From positions 13,345,001-13,409,000 of the forward strand of contig NC_087253.1 in assembly GCF_037042905.1 (NCBI RefSeq): a stretch of 64,000 nt of DNA, in the 5' to 3' direction. Positions 10,424 through 22,800 of this stretch are shown here, in pieces. Source of the stretch: Lytechinus pictus (lineage: Eukaryota > Echinodermata > Echinoidea > Temnopleuroida > Toxopneustidae). The notes under the pieces are model-generated. The model saw only the letters and a program-made list of their open reading frames with translations, was not told the DNA's origin and ran no database searches. Position numbers and translations under genes: made by a program. Within the stretch, counting starts at the first letter, position 1. Each line of letters begins with the position of its first letter.

Positions 10424-12535
10424 TTTTGGTTATTCTGATAAATTGCCACTACATTTGCTTTGTTTAATTCTACTTGGTCTTATCCCACATGGTCTAATCC
10501 TAGTTAGTCTACTAACCATTTGGTCCAATTGCCATAAAAGCCCATTTATCATTTTTATTTCCAGTTCGTCTACACCCATCATTGTGTAATACCACTTGCT
10601 CTAACATCACCAAATATATATAACCATATTCCATATGAATCAAATATTAATTTATAGACAAAGTGTACAAAATAAGTAGATAAAGGGCAGTTCCATAAAA
10701 TATGTACGTCCGACCCCCTATATTTGGGACTTTCATGAAATTTTCTGTCTCTGATTTCTTGTTCTTTATGACAGTCTGTAATGTTCTCTTTATTGACAAT
10801 GACTTGGTCAGTTTATGAAGTGAAGTAAGACTTGAGAAAAATGCAGGTCGGACATACAAAAAGGTTGATCATCTTTTGGAATTGTCCTAAAGTGGAAATG
10901 AGCCCATCTAGAATCTAGACTAAATTACAGTTTATAGCCTAAAGAATATCGAACCAAATAATGGTTGGACCAAGAATATTTATAGCTCTGATGGTGTATG
11001 ATGATGGTGTTTTAGACAAACTGATAATTAGACCATCTGCTAGTAGACCAAGTGGGTTTAGCCATGATGGTATTAGATGATCTGATAATTAGACCATCTG
11101 CTAAAATACCAAATGGACTCTAACCAATTATTTTTTCGTCAAACCATGTTCAAATTAGATGATTAAAATGCAGTACCCACGCTTGACATACATGTAGCGT
11201 GACTTCAATGCATAGTGAAAAATTAAACAAGCGAAATTCTAACAATCAAATTAATTGTCTATATTTCACCTCTAAAATATATGAAAGTAGAATGCTAAAA
11301 CATTCTAGTAAAAGGACCTTCAAATATATAGACAACACTATTTCCTGAAATATTTTCCTATTTTCTAACTTTGTGCTTGAAATAATAATGCATGTCAGCG
11401 AACATCATTTTCCAAAAGGAAAGCCTTCCTTGTTTCATTCATTCAATGTACACATTAATCAAATACATAATTTGGCACTTCCAATTTAAAGTAATTATAA
11501 AGAAAGAATCAGATTACAAAAACTACACTGACAAAATAGTAATATAAATTTATCACATTAATCACATATATTAAAAAGAAATGTATTCTTTGGAGGAAAT
11601 CACATCTAATATCATCATTTTTTTTAATTAAAGCACATGTTTCAAAATTACTAGACTTTTCCAATCTGAATTCATAATACAAGATTTCACAGATTTTCTT
11701 TTTGGGTAGGGATAACTTACAACCTATGTTATTTCAAACATGAAATGCACAGCTTTAAACGCTTTGTAGCCTAATGTCATTTTCAATGCTACAGAGAGTA
11801 ACATCCCACTTTGATTGATAAGAAAGAGGTTCCTCAAATCCCAAGATTAGATTTAATAATAAATCACTCAATTGAATTACCAATTAATTGAATAATTAGT
11901 TGATTTAATAGTCGATGGAAAAGAGGGTTCATCAGGGTAAAATCTTAATATTGAAAAATTTAGTACTACTTTTCAATTCAATTGTATAGGATATGTAATT
12001 GAGTCAAGTTACATGTAAGTCTTGGTTCTTTTTTCAATCTGGTACTACTTGAGGGTTACCATCAATCAAGAATATTATTCTTTTATCAAAAGATCGAAAA
12101 TGTTAAAATGTCCCGTAAGACACGGCATGGAATCGCCCATTTCATTATGAGGTGGTCATGTGATTGCGTCATCAGACATCATATCATAAGCTTCTAGGTT
12201 CAAACTCCAACCCACTGATCCAAACCCAATTTTCCCTTTGATATAATCCCCCACCTATGCCATTTATTCTGGTGGCAAATCTTTCATTCAGGTTAAGGGG
12301 TCTGAATACACAGCCTGCAACGACTTGTATACTGCAGGCCTCAATTGAAACAGTAAAGTTATGTGCTAGTCTTGAGTGAAGACCCAATAGTTGATCAGAG
12401 TTTCAATCAGGCCTGCAGAGTATCTGTCAACTTTAATAATTCTTGATATTCAGAACAACAAAATAATAACATAAAAAAGTTTAAAAAAACAACATATTCT
12501 AATAAACACTACAAAATTTGAATCTACATCTAAAA
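10424..12535. other. Non-coding, with degenerate GGTCTA/TAGACC repeats
   Basis: Between 10465 and 11150 many TGGTCTA/TAGACCA motifs occur in both orientations, including two copies of GATAATTAGACCATCTGCTA at about 11020 and 11084. This suggests an old inverted-repeat element. The remainder to 12535 is AT-rich without recognisable features. Confidence 0.45.
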
Positions 12536-12540
12536 CCACT

Positions 12541-12911
12541 TTCATACTGACAGCCGAAATGGAGTTGCTCCGGAGTCCAGAAGGAGTTACTCCACTTTGG
12601 AGGGCATTATGAAAATTCTAGGATTATTTCAATCCGGATTCAAAGCGGAGTACTCATCCCACTTCGAGATGAGGGTTACAAACGGAGTTAGTCCACACCG
12701 GAAGTGCGGTATCGCTTATCTTGCACCTAACCTCATTCATTTCCGCATGGGGGAGATTCCGCACGTCACACAACTCGCTTGGAAACCACAGAAATGACTG
12801 CGGATACACCGCTGCGGAGCTTGCCAGTTTGAAAGGGGGTGTAATGTCGGTACGCAGTACAAGCATATCAACTCAGTCCGGAGTAACTCCACTTCGCCTT
12901 CCGTATGAAAA
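12541..12911. mobile_element. MITE with GGAGTTNCTCCGGA ends
   Basis: The inverted ends pair from TTTCATACTGACAGCCGAA followed by TGGAGTTGCTCCGGA at the left to TCCGGAGTAACTCCACTTCG and CCGTATGAAA at the right (about 36 bp, imperfect). The interior is GC-richer than its flanks and repeats GGAGT and TCCGGA motifs. No TSD could be read. Confidence 0.65.
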
Positions 12912-13403
12912 CATACAGCATATATGAATTATCACACTTTGGTATGAGAAAATCATGATTTGAAGTTCTGAAGTACTACATAAATTGCTAAAATTACTAC
13001 TGATAAGTTTTCAAAATATTATAATCCATGATCACCAAACAAACATAACTAAATGCAATAATTAAATAGTGATCTCACTCGTAACTATACATTTTCAAAA
13101 TTTGGTCCTGAAATATTTGGTAATGAAACAATACATTTGAGGGGGGCCTCCCAGCCCCCCCCCCCCCCCCTGGCCATATGATCTCCAAAAATACCCCAGC
13201 CTTGATAGGGTTAAAACCAGACCTGTAATAACTTCTGGGAATTAGACACAGTATTCAGTGATCCCCAAAACTGCACTTTGAAATATTGACTCACATATGA
13301 CCTTCGACCTTTGGTCCAGTTTAACCTGCAATTATATTCATCCAATCACCTAAACTTGTGTAAGTTTTATGAAACAGGAGACAAATGGAGTCAATTTTTT
13401 CTC

Positions 13404-13475
13404 AATAGGTCCAGTGGTTAGAGCATTGGACTCATAATCGCAAGGTTGTGAGTTCGAATCCCCACTCTGCCATTG
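13404..13475 (+). repeat. tRNA-derived SINE head (Met-like anticodon loop)
   Basis: An A-box-like CCAGTGGTTAGAGC, an anticodon loop CTCATAATC and a B-box AGTTCGAATCC are spaced as in a tRNA (B-box at about 13451-13461). The acceptor stem does not close and a CACTTTAATAAAAAGGCCC body follows. This is a SINE fragment rather than a functional tRNA gene. Confidence 0.65.
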
Positions 13476-14072
13476 TCTCACTTTAATAAAAAGGCCCAAG
13501 AGTAATTAATTAATATCTGTCTATAAAGTCAGCCACAATGACTGATTAACCAAGACATAAAATGTTTCCTAGGTAATTGGTTATATATATCAGCTTGGCG
13601 TTTACCAGCAAAAAAATGCTATCCTGCCCAGTTCCTAAGGGAGTTACCAGAAACATAAACAAAATTTTCTTTAAAAAAAAAAAATCATTTTTTTTTCCAA
13701 CATAATATTGCATTTTATGAAGGAAAAAACGTAATTCCATAATAATGTTGCAAAACAGTAATAGTTTCGGCAAAATGCATAGGTTGGCAGCTCTGTGTGA
13801 ATGTAAAGATAGAGAACTCATAGAGCTACATACCAAATTTTCTATTCTTTTAAAAACCATAGTACATGTATCATTGTGGGGGAAATGCACAATGTATTTT
13901 TGATAGCTACATGATATTTGCATAATTACATCCACATGATCAGCATTTTTTTCCAAGCCACTTACCACATTTTCCAATTATCCCTGTAATACTTTACTCT
14001 TCATCTATTTGAACGTAAACAATAACAATTCTCCCTATTATCATGATTTCAATGTAAAATTAGATTTCCTGG

Positions 14073-14322
14073 ACCCGTCTTACAAAGAGTTACGAGTAAT
14101 CAAATCAACCTCACTTATATGGAAATCCATCATCGTCATATTTTTTTCCACAGGAAATTATCACAATGTCCTTTGTAAACAAAGGGGAGCACACTGAATT
14201 GTCAAGACAACAATGTATGAATACCCATCATATCAAGAACATATTTTGAAACAAAACTGGCTTGCCATAGTTGTGATTGATCGGATCAATCGCAACTCTT
14301 TGTAAGATAGGGCCCAGTTATC
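14073..14322. mobile_element. MITE, CTTACAAAGAGTT family, copy 1
   Basis: The ends GACCCGTCTTACAAAGAGTT and AACTCTTTGTAAGATAGGGC are inverted copies. The interior contains TATGGAAATCCATC and AGGAAATTATCACAATGTCC blocks shared with the copy at 15118-15390 and with the tandem array at 18730-19235. Confidence 0.7.
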
Positions 14323-14447
14323 ATTTCAAACACCATTGATCTGACTAATAATTCGGTGTCAATTGAAATGCATAATATATATATATTCTCCAGATATTCC
14401 TAAATACAAATAACAGTAATAAACTATACATCAAAACATTCCTGGTG

Positions 14448-14614
14448 GGTGTTTCATAAAGCTGTTTGTAAGATACAAATGAATTTACGCACGAATGGTG
14501 ATCCTTTCTTGTGCTATGTGACATCCCTCTTGAGTTATGACCTAAGAACATGTTACAGTTGTGCGTAAAGTCGTTAGTAACTTTACGAACAGCTTTATGA
14601 AACACCCACCAGCT
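14448..14614. mobile_element. MITE, TTTCATAAAGCTGTT family, copy 1
   Basis: GGTGGGTGTTTCATAAAGCT at the left pairs with AGCTTTATGAAACACCCACC at the right. The interior contains ACGAATGGTGATCCTTTCTT. Sister copies lie at about 21948-22042, 22280-22438 and 28886-29066. Confidence 0.75.
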
Positions 14615-14867
14615 CAATTTGCACAATATAATTTGAATGAGCATTTACTTGTACCTTCCTTTTAAATGGATGAGTTGTTTACAACATTATGGTCACTATA
14701 TATTTTTTAATCAACCACAACCAATAAAGTAAGTTGTATTTCATTTCATCTCAATATTGTTGCTGGGAGATGTTAAAATCTGTTATCTCTTAATTCAAAC
14801 AGCAACTCACAAAAAAAGTTTATTCTACAAATACAACATTGTTGCAACACAATATTGTCTGTTCCAT

Positions 14868-15052
14868 GACAATTGCTCTGGCTACGATTGCTCCGCTCTA
14901 AATTCCACACACTAATCAAATGACCAACTTCAACCCTGGGTTTAACACTACCCTACCCTAAACCCAACATACATGTAAAACCCAATTGCAACCCTAATCC
15001 TACATCTTAGACGAAATTAGGTCCGGTGCAATTGTCGCTGGAGCAAATGTCA
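14868..15052. mobile_element. MITE, GACATTTGCTC family, copy 2
   Basis: The left end GACAATTGCTCTGGCTACGA and right end TGTCGCTGGAGCAAATGTC match the ends of the element at 9279-9463. The interiors are also alignable (AATTCCACACA, GACCAACTTCAA, CCCTAAACCCA). Confidence 0.7.
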
Positions 15053-15117
15053 TGACCACCATATTGTCCCCTTATTCCTGTAGAGAAACATTTCTAGGTA
15101 CAGGCATCTTTTACTAG

Positions 15118-15390
15118 GGCCTCGTCTTACAAAGAGTTATGATTGACCAAATCAACCTCAAATATAGGGAAATCCATCCATGTCATAATTTTTCGACAGG
15201 AAATTTGCGAAATGTCTTTCGCAAACAAAGAGAAGCACACTGAGTTTTCAAGAAAACGGGGAATGCATGAATGTACATCACATCTAGAAAATACTTTGAA
15301 CAAACATGTAGTTTAGATGTTGACATTGCTGGCTTTCCATAGTTGTGGTTGATTGGATCGATTGTAACTCTTTGTAAGACTGGGCCCAGT
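15118..15390. mobile_element. MITE, CTTACAAAGAGTT family, copy 2
   Basis: GGCCTCGTCTTACAAAGAGT at the left and ACTCTTTGTAAGACTGGGCC at the right are inverted copies. The interior blocks are the same as in the copy at 14073. Confidence 0.7.
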
Positions 15391-15454
15391 GCTCACACTT
15401 CGTCATGGACAAGACAATGGGGGGATGCCCCAAAGAAAAGATGCACATTGGCTG

Positions 15455-15630
15455 TATAGCAGGTTTTCCTGCTAAAGGACTTGGCGCAGACTTATGACAA
15501 GGTACCCTATATGATATTGATTTGTAGTGCATTCAAAGTCAGCAGGATTTCCAGCTAAGAGACTTGGCGCAGACTTCTGACAAGGTACCTTATATAAAAT
15601 TGATTTATAGTGCATCTATAAAAGTCAGCC
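15455..15630 (+). repeat. Tandem duplication, about 85 bp x 2
   Basis: GACTTGGCGCAGACTTNTGA-CAAGGTACC-TATAT-ATTGATTT-TAGTGCAT is present twice (about 15479 and 15560). The spacing and order are the same. Confidence 0.7.
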
Positions 15631-16662
15631 CCCTTTACATCTCTTTCGCATCACATGTCCGGAAAAAACAAACACTCCTTCAGCCAGTTGATGCTAATTG
15701 GTATGTGCAAAAATATTCACATGACCAAAAAAAAAGAGAGAAATAAATACCTGAAAGATAATTTTGTGATATCTGAGGTCCTTTCTTAGCTATTAAACTG
15801 AAAGAACAGGGCAAAAAGGCAACTTCCACAACACATCACTTATACAAAAAGCAACATAGTATATACATACATGTACAGCTATACAAACATGAATTTATAT
15901 ATACGGGACTTCAATGCATATAGGAAGTCTTAGAAGTATAATTTGAGAGCATTTCAACTTTCCTGTGAACTAGAAAACAGAGCAAACTTATTTCAGGAAG
16001 GTGCCCTATATAGGGGGTCATACAACTACAGAAGATTTTGGGGAGTGCCATGTCAAAGGTCAACCAGAACCCTTTCACTTGATCTAAGAAAAACAATTAA
16101 GAGGTTTGGGTTCTGATTGGGAAATAAATGAGAAGTTAAAAAAAGAGAGAGAAAAAGGAGAATGAAAGGTGCTTCCTCCCAAAAGCAGGAATAAAACTAA
16201 AGATTTTTCTGACTTGACTTGTCAATTAAAAATCCCCCCCCTCCACTAAAAAAAATGAAAAAAGGCCACAAAATCTGATTAATAGTTCATTTTCGCCCTG
16301 TCAAGAGACACATGAAAAATACTTTTCACTTCCTTCAATTTGAGTACATGATTTATATATTCAATTAACATGATTGCTCAATATTGATATTTTCTGGTAT
16401 CACTATGATCTAGCCTAGAGTCCAAAAAGGACATCTGGGTGAAAAGGTAGGAAGAAGTTGTTTCATGAAAATAAATAACACAAATAATGACTTGGATAGG
16501 CATCATCCGCAGGTATGCCATAAAGGTACTCAAAAACAAAGTTTAGTGATTGAACACATGTTGGATATTTATGACTGATTATACATTGTAGTCAATGCAA
16601 TCAATCATACGACATGTTCTATGATCATTGCTAAGCTTTGTGTTACAGACCCCTGTTCGATC
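15631..16662 (-). other. Downstream flank / probable 3' UTR of ZDHHC17
   Basis: No coding sequence or clear repeat was found. This stretch follows the ZDHHC17 stop on the minus strand and should contain its 3' UTR. I could not identify a convincing polyadenylation signal. Confidence 0.5.
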
Positions 16663-16828
16663 CTATACAAACTGGTAGTTCTCATGGCTGCTAACACTGA
16701 CATACGTCGTTGAAGATGATTGGGTGAGATCGGTTGTGAACTGCCTGGCCCAGTTGACCTTCAGAGGGCGACATAAACCTACGCAGCGAAGGCCAAAGAA
16801 GTCTACACAGTTCTTGACCAAGCCCCGG
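16663..16828 (-). CDS. ZDHHC17: ZDHHC17 coding exon 14 (C-terminus, stop)
   Basis: Acceptor ATGTTACAG. It encodes [20 protein letters not shown], then PLKVNWARQ and a Ser/Thr-rich tail ending at TAG (16665-16663). The DFF--RC-GL-RP pattern is characteristic of the HIP14 C-terminus. Confidence 0.95.
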
Positions 16829-19800
16829 CTGTAACATGAAGAAGAAGAAAAAAAATCACAAAATTTATGAATTTGTGGTGCAACATTTAAAACTCTAAAA
16901 GAAAAGAAAATAGTTTGAAGAAAATCTGGTTAGAAATACCACTGACTCCTTTTCAGGATTGGTAAGCTCTTACACGGAATTCATGAGGAACACAGAATTT
17001 CATGCAACATGAAAATATTCAGGCTAACGAAATTGAATTACACAAAAATCACAATGGGTGATTTTGAGCTCGGTGTTGGTGTATGGTGTTGGAGGCACAG
17101 TTTCATCATCATTGTACGGAAGAAGTAGGTAATCCTGTAGTGCTCCCGATCATTCCTTCGAAAATACTTTAACTGGTTTTTAAAAACAACTAACGTGTGT
17201 GGAGGGCGGACGATTATGGAAGAATTTGGTGCATGGAGGACCAGTGTTTGTCCAGTCTAGTTTTGGAAATGTTTAAAGTGGATGCCAAGATTACCGAAGA
17301 AGGAAGACTGTACGAGGAGTGAATCACTCTCTGACTAAAACAGTTTTTCCTTAGCGATGAGCCCAGGGGGCCACTTACATTGACAAGTGGATACCATGCG
17401 CGACCAAAAAAACACGTAAAAAGGATGTCGTTTTCAAGATAGGGCACGTTACGTACGTAACGTGATAAGGGTGTCAAATACAATAAAATAATGAAAAAAG
17501 GGTATCTATTTCACTAGGTAAGCTACATGTTTAGGGTCAGATTAGCGAGGGTATACTAAAATGTTTTATTAGGGATGTACTTTTTGCCCAATCAACACTA
17601 CGTGTTGAGTCCGATTTGCGCGAGGTGTGGGAGGTTGGGCCGTATACCCAATGTCAATGATGTGGTAAAGGTAAAACCGACGTCCGTAACATAACTAAAA
17701 TATTGCTGTTATTGTTTAGGGGTTCAATCAGGGAATACTTGCCAAGGGTATCGTTTTGTTCCCAATACTTGTTAAGGGTAGGGTTTCACACGCCAATACT
17801 TGTTAAGGGGTGCATTTTCAGAATATGGAAAATACGTGTTTAGGGTGCTTTTCGAGACCCCATGGTCGCGCATGGTATCCACCCGTCAATGGAAGTGGCC
17901 CCCCCGGGGCGATGAGTTGTTTCTATATTTGTACAGCTTCACGTGATGACCTCGTGTGCTACTTTGGACTACAGGCGTAAATAATTTTTGTAATTTTTTT
18001 ATTTTTTGGATTGCGTCTCCTAGCTCCAAAACCTACTCTAAGTTTTAAAAAGTAATCCAAGTAATCCAGATTGGCAGCTCAAAATATAGCGAGTTTTCAG
18101 GACCAAATTCATTTTATGTTTGGTGCTATGCTCGTGTAAAAATTGACCTAACACTAACACCAAGGGGGCAACATTGAACTTGAAATCACCCAATGATTAT
18201 AAAAATAAAATTGAATAAGAAGATGGCACATCATAGGAAAACCTGCCAATCAAGGAATTACACAGTGTTTACCTTGTGTTTGTCAAGCTTTGCCTGCATT
18301 CCCCTGAGTGCATGTATTTAATGAAAACTTTTTTTTTTCTGAAATATTCACTATTCAAAATTGATTTATTTATCTGTGTGTTTTGTGTATGTCCCCACTG
18401 AAAAACAAAGTATTTGACATTTACAACACCAAAGAAAACAGAATTTCCATATTTAGAAAATTAAGAACTGGGGAATTTAGCTAAATCCATTGCAGCTGTA
18501 GCATCATACATTCAAAGTAGATAGATGGAGAGAAATTATGTCCAGTACTACAGAGGATTGTGATTGATCTGGGGTCTGTTGCAGAAAGAGTTACGTTTAA
18601 ACGCAAGTCAAAAAATCAAACGCAAGTCCCAAATGCGCGCTGTTGATTGGTTGAAAATCAAGTTGCGCATGATTTTTAGAGTTGCGATTGATTGCAACTC
18701 TTTCCGCAACGGGCCCCTGATCAGTCTCAACTATGGAAATCCATTTATGTCATAACTCTTTGTATAGGAAATTTACAAAACATTCCTTTGGAAACACATT
18801 GTTTGGTCATATATCAATGATGTAGGCATGAGAGCTATGATGAAATGTATTGATCTGATTCATCTTATCTATGGAAATCCATCGATATCATGATCAGGCC
18901 TGGATATCATAATTCTTTATTACACAGGAAATGTACAAAAACATTCCTTTGGAAACACACTGTTTGGTCATATATCAATGATGTATGCAATGAGAGCTAT
19001 GAAGAAATGTATTTGTCCAATTAATCTCATCTATGGAAATCCATCAATGTCATAATTCTTTGTATAGGAAATGTACACAACATTCCTTTGGAAACAAACT
19101 GTTTGGTCATATCAATGATGTATGCATGAGAGTTATAGAAATCCATCCATGTCATAATTCTTCATGCAAGAAATGTACACAACATTCCTTTGGGAACACA
19201 CTGTTTATATATTAATAATGTACGCATGAGTATACATCCTAGTCAAGTTTGAAAACGTTTCAAATGGAAATGCATTCTATACGTTGGTGTTGCTGGCTTT
19301 CCATACTTGTGGTTGATTGGATCAATTGCTACTCTTCATAAAACAGGCCCAAGGTACTCACTCGAATGGATTGGTGAATTTTCCCGGTTTATCAGGAACC
19401 GTATCAAAGTACGAGTATCGTGACATGTTCAGCCTTTCATTCGTGGTTACACCAAGCCAAATCATCTGATAAAACAAACAAAACAAAAAAATGTTTCTAG
19501 ACATTATGTACATGTAAATGTGACCTACCACCCCAAAACCACCAATAAGTCGCCAGGCAAGGTTCTCTGTAAATAGCCAAAATAGTAATTTAGTCTCCAA
19601 GAACCAAAAATTTGAAAAAAGGCTTATCTGAAAGAGCAATTCTTTTTCTTCATACTGTAAACATTTGAAGTTGTGAAGTTGAATAAAAGAAAAGATACAA
19701 GAGTTTCTAGGACACTACTTTTTTGGACTGCTTGGAAGTTTCACTGAGATTACACAGTATGCATAGCTCATGCTTGAGTGAACCCCAAATTTCAAACCTT

Positions 19801-22800
19801 GTATTCTCCTTATTTTTCAAGCTCTTGCTGAATTTCCTTTGCATTCAATCAAGTACTTGTAATGTTTATTGTTTGTCAATTTAAACATACCATTTTAAAG
19901 CTTAGGAAATGAATTTTCAAGCCCGATAAAAATCTCACTATTCATTTGGGTCGACTTATTGTTGGTTTTGGGGTGGCAGGTCACAAATGATATCAATAAA
20001 ATTTGACTCCTTCAATACTGTAATATAAGACATTCATTATCACATGTGCCTTTGTTAACAAAATTATGATTTTCATGTGTTTGGAAATCGAAAGAGACAG
20101 TATGAACAAAGAGGAAAGAATAAATACACCCTTCGAGCCAAAAATTAAGTACAAGATAGATGACTGTAAGTGTTTTTCTGTAACAGGTACGGATTATACC
20201 TTTCTCGTCATCGAACCGTACTTATAGATAAATTAATCCATAAGAAAAATGCACAGCCAGCATTCAATATATACATAATATAATGGGATTTTTTGAGGGG
20301 GGAGGGGGTTACAATTCTGTTCATATAATTATTGAATAACTAATGGAGGCACAATAGCTCAGTCGGCAGAGCGGGGGTTTCGGATTCCAGTAACCCAGGT
20401 TCGATTCACACTTGGTGCGCTAGTGCCCTTTGGTAAGGCATTAATCCTCAATACCAGGTCCCTCAGAGAGGACCTTAACCCTAAAAAGACTGGGGGGGGG
20501 CTGATTCAGCCCCCCCCTCGACATTTTTCGCGATAAATCCGCCACGCGAAATTTTTTGACCGCGTCGCTCGCTGACTTTTTACCTTCAAGTCTCTCGCAA
20601 CTTTTGAGACCAAAATTGTGACCCCCGGGTACGCGGTTCCGAAATCACGCAACATTTCGTAAGTGCATGCAGACCCAAAATTACTAAAAAACGTGAATTT
20701 GTGTACAAATCCAATGCAAATAGTGTTTTTAACCAAAATTCATAAATGTATCATTATTTTTCCTTTCACTGCTTAAAATCAATTAATTTTATCTATTTTA
20801 TGGTCGAAGTAAAGTCCCCGACAATTTCCATTGAAAAAACAATAAAAACAAAAAGTCGAAAAACAAAGAAATACATAAGAAATTTAGAAAACAATAGAAT
20901 ACATAAGAAAATAAATGTGATGTTGAAATTTTTTAAAAATAAATTTGATCAGATGCCTATCTAGAGTATGTGAAACAAAAATTAGCATTTCAGGGGCATT
21001 ATTTTATTAATTAGAGCAAACTTATGATTTTACGCATAAATTAGCATAATTAATGAGACATGAGATTTTTTGCAGAATTTGATATGATAGTTTTGTAGAT
21101 AATGCCATGGGTAACACGTGTGCCAATTTTCGTCGCAATCGCGCGATCGACGGCCGAGATCATAGGGGGGGCTGAATCAGCCCCCCCCCCCCCGTCTTCT
21201 TAGGCATCGATATAGCCCAGTCTATTTAGGGTTAAGCCATCGGTCATCTAGTTGCTTGCTTACAAGCATTCATACTTTCTTAGCAATCAGGTAAAACAAA
21301 AATTCCACCACTATTATGAAAATTCCATAAGATTCAAGAAATGAAGAGATAGAAAAACAGAAAGAAAAATTGGGACAAAAATTGTCTAGTCACTGAACTA
21401 GATTTCTGTTTTAATGACAGACATATTGGGATATTACATGATACTATGGTATAATTCACATTTGTACTCTTTACTAAAGCTTCAGGCAGGCTTGAACTCT
21501 TTGCACGCCATGGACAGAATCACTCCTGCGCTACATTTATTTCAAGAACAACCTTATTTAGCACAACCATCTGAGACAGGGGTTTTGAACGGACTATGCT
21601 AATTCCACTCACTACAGCTTTAGATTGGTTTATTGTAAAGAAAAGCTTTGTGTGTACACAGTACAATGCAATGCATATATCACTATTGTGTATGTGTGTA
21701 TGAACAATAGACTCTACACGCCCTGTGTGCATTCTGAATGTGACTCGAATCCAACTTGGCAGTCTGCTGCACGCGACTTAGTCGAACAAAGCAGGCAAAG
21801 AGATACAGAGAGAATGTCTGTTTTCATGGGGAATTTCATACCATTCGGACAAATATCACGTATGGTTGAACTATGGTTGATTGATATTTATGACAGTTGT
21901 TATCTAATGCCACAGGAAAATGCCTTTATTTATCTCACCTGGGGGCAGTTTCATCGAGCTGTTTGTAAGTTAAGAGCGACTTGTGATCCTTTCTTAAAGT
22001 CGCTCTTGACTTACGAACAACTTTATGAAACACACACCAGGTCTGACAGATGCCAGAGGCTAATCAGGGATGGCCGAACTCGCTGGTACACCGAGTTTGC
22101 TTCCCCCAAAGATGTCTCTGTTACAGGTATTTCCAACGCTTTTCACAAAGTCTGAGGTCAGCAAATAATAATCGAATCCCCAAGAAAGCTGATACCCAAC
22201 TGAATGCAATAGAGTACCAAAGCGATGACGTCAGTTGCCATGGTGTCATGGCGGCCTGGTTTTAAACAAATGAATCTGAAGGCTGTTTCATAAAGCCGTT
22301 TGTAAGTTAGGAGCGACTTTCAGAACGACTGGTGATCCTTTCTTATGCGCTAAACCATTGCCAATTTATTACACCATTTACCTCAAGAAAGGATCACCAG
22401 TCGCTCATAACTTAGGAACAGCTTTATAAAACGGTGCCCTGTCACAACTCTTAGAGTGATGGTAATAACCAGGGACAAAACACATCATCATTTTTGCAAT
22501 ACAAACGTGTATAGACGATCGTGCAGCTACGACTCAGTTAAGAACCAGCCGGTTCGTTGTCACGACATCGTGACGACACAGTTCGGTACTCTATGGCTAC
22601 GCACCTGATAGAGTTGACTGAATAATAAAACAAAGACCCAGGTCATGTGGAGTAAGGAGTTGAAGCTGGTCCAGAAAATCCACGGAGAACATGACATGAT
22701 CTGGCCAAGGTAGACCCAGAAACCATCATCTTGAAACGTTGTGGTACATTGTTTAGACCAATCTAATGGTAAAGAACATAATAAAGATGGTAATGTTGAT

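Noticed and set aside
14976..15000. Interstitial telomere tract
   Set aside because: Only isolated CCCTAAACCC words inside a MITE; no tandem TTAGGG array.
18725..19235. CRISPR-like regularly spaced repeats
   Set aside because: The sequence is a eukaryotic tandem satellite with repeats of about 100 bp and no short unique spacers.
21625..22155. 176-codon ORF
   Set aside because: It runs through a TTTCATAAAGCTGTT MITE, so it is a chance frame.
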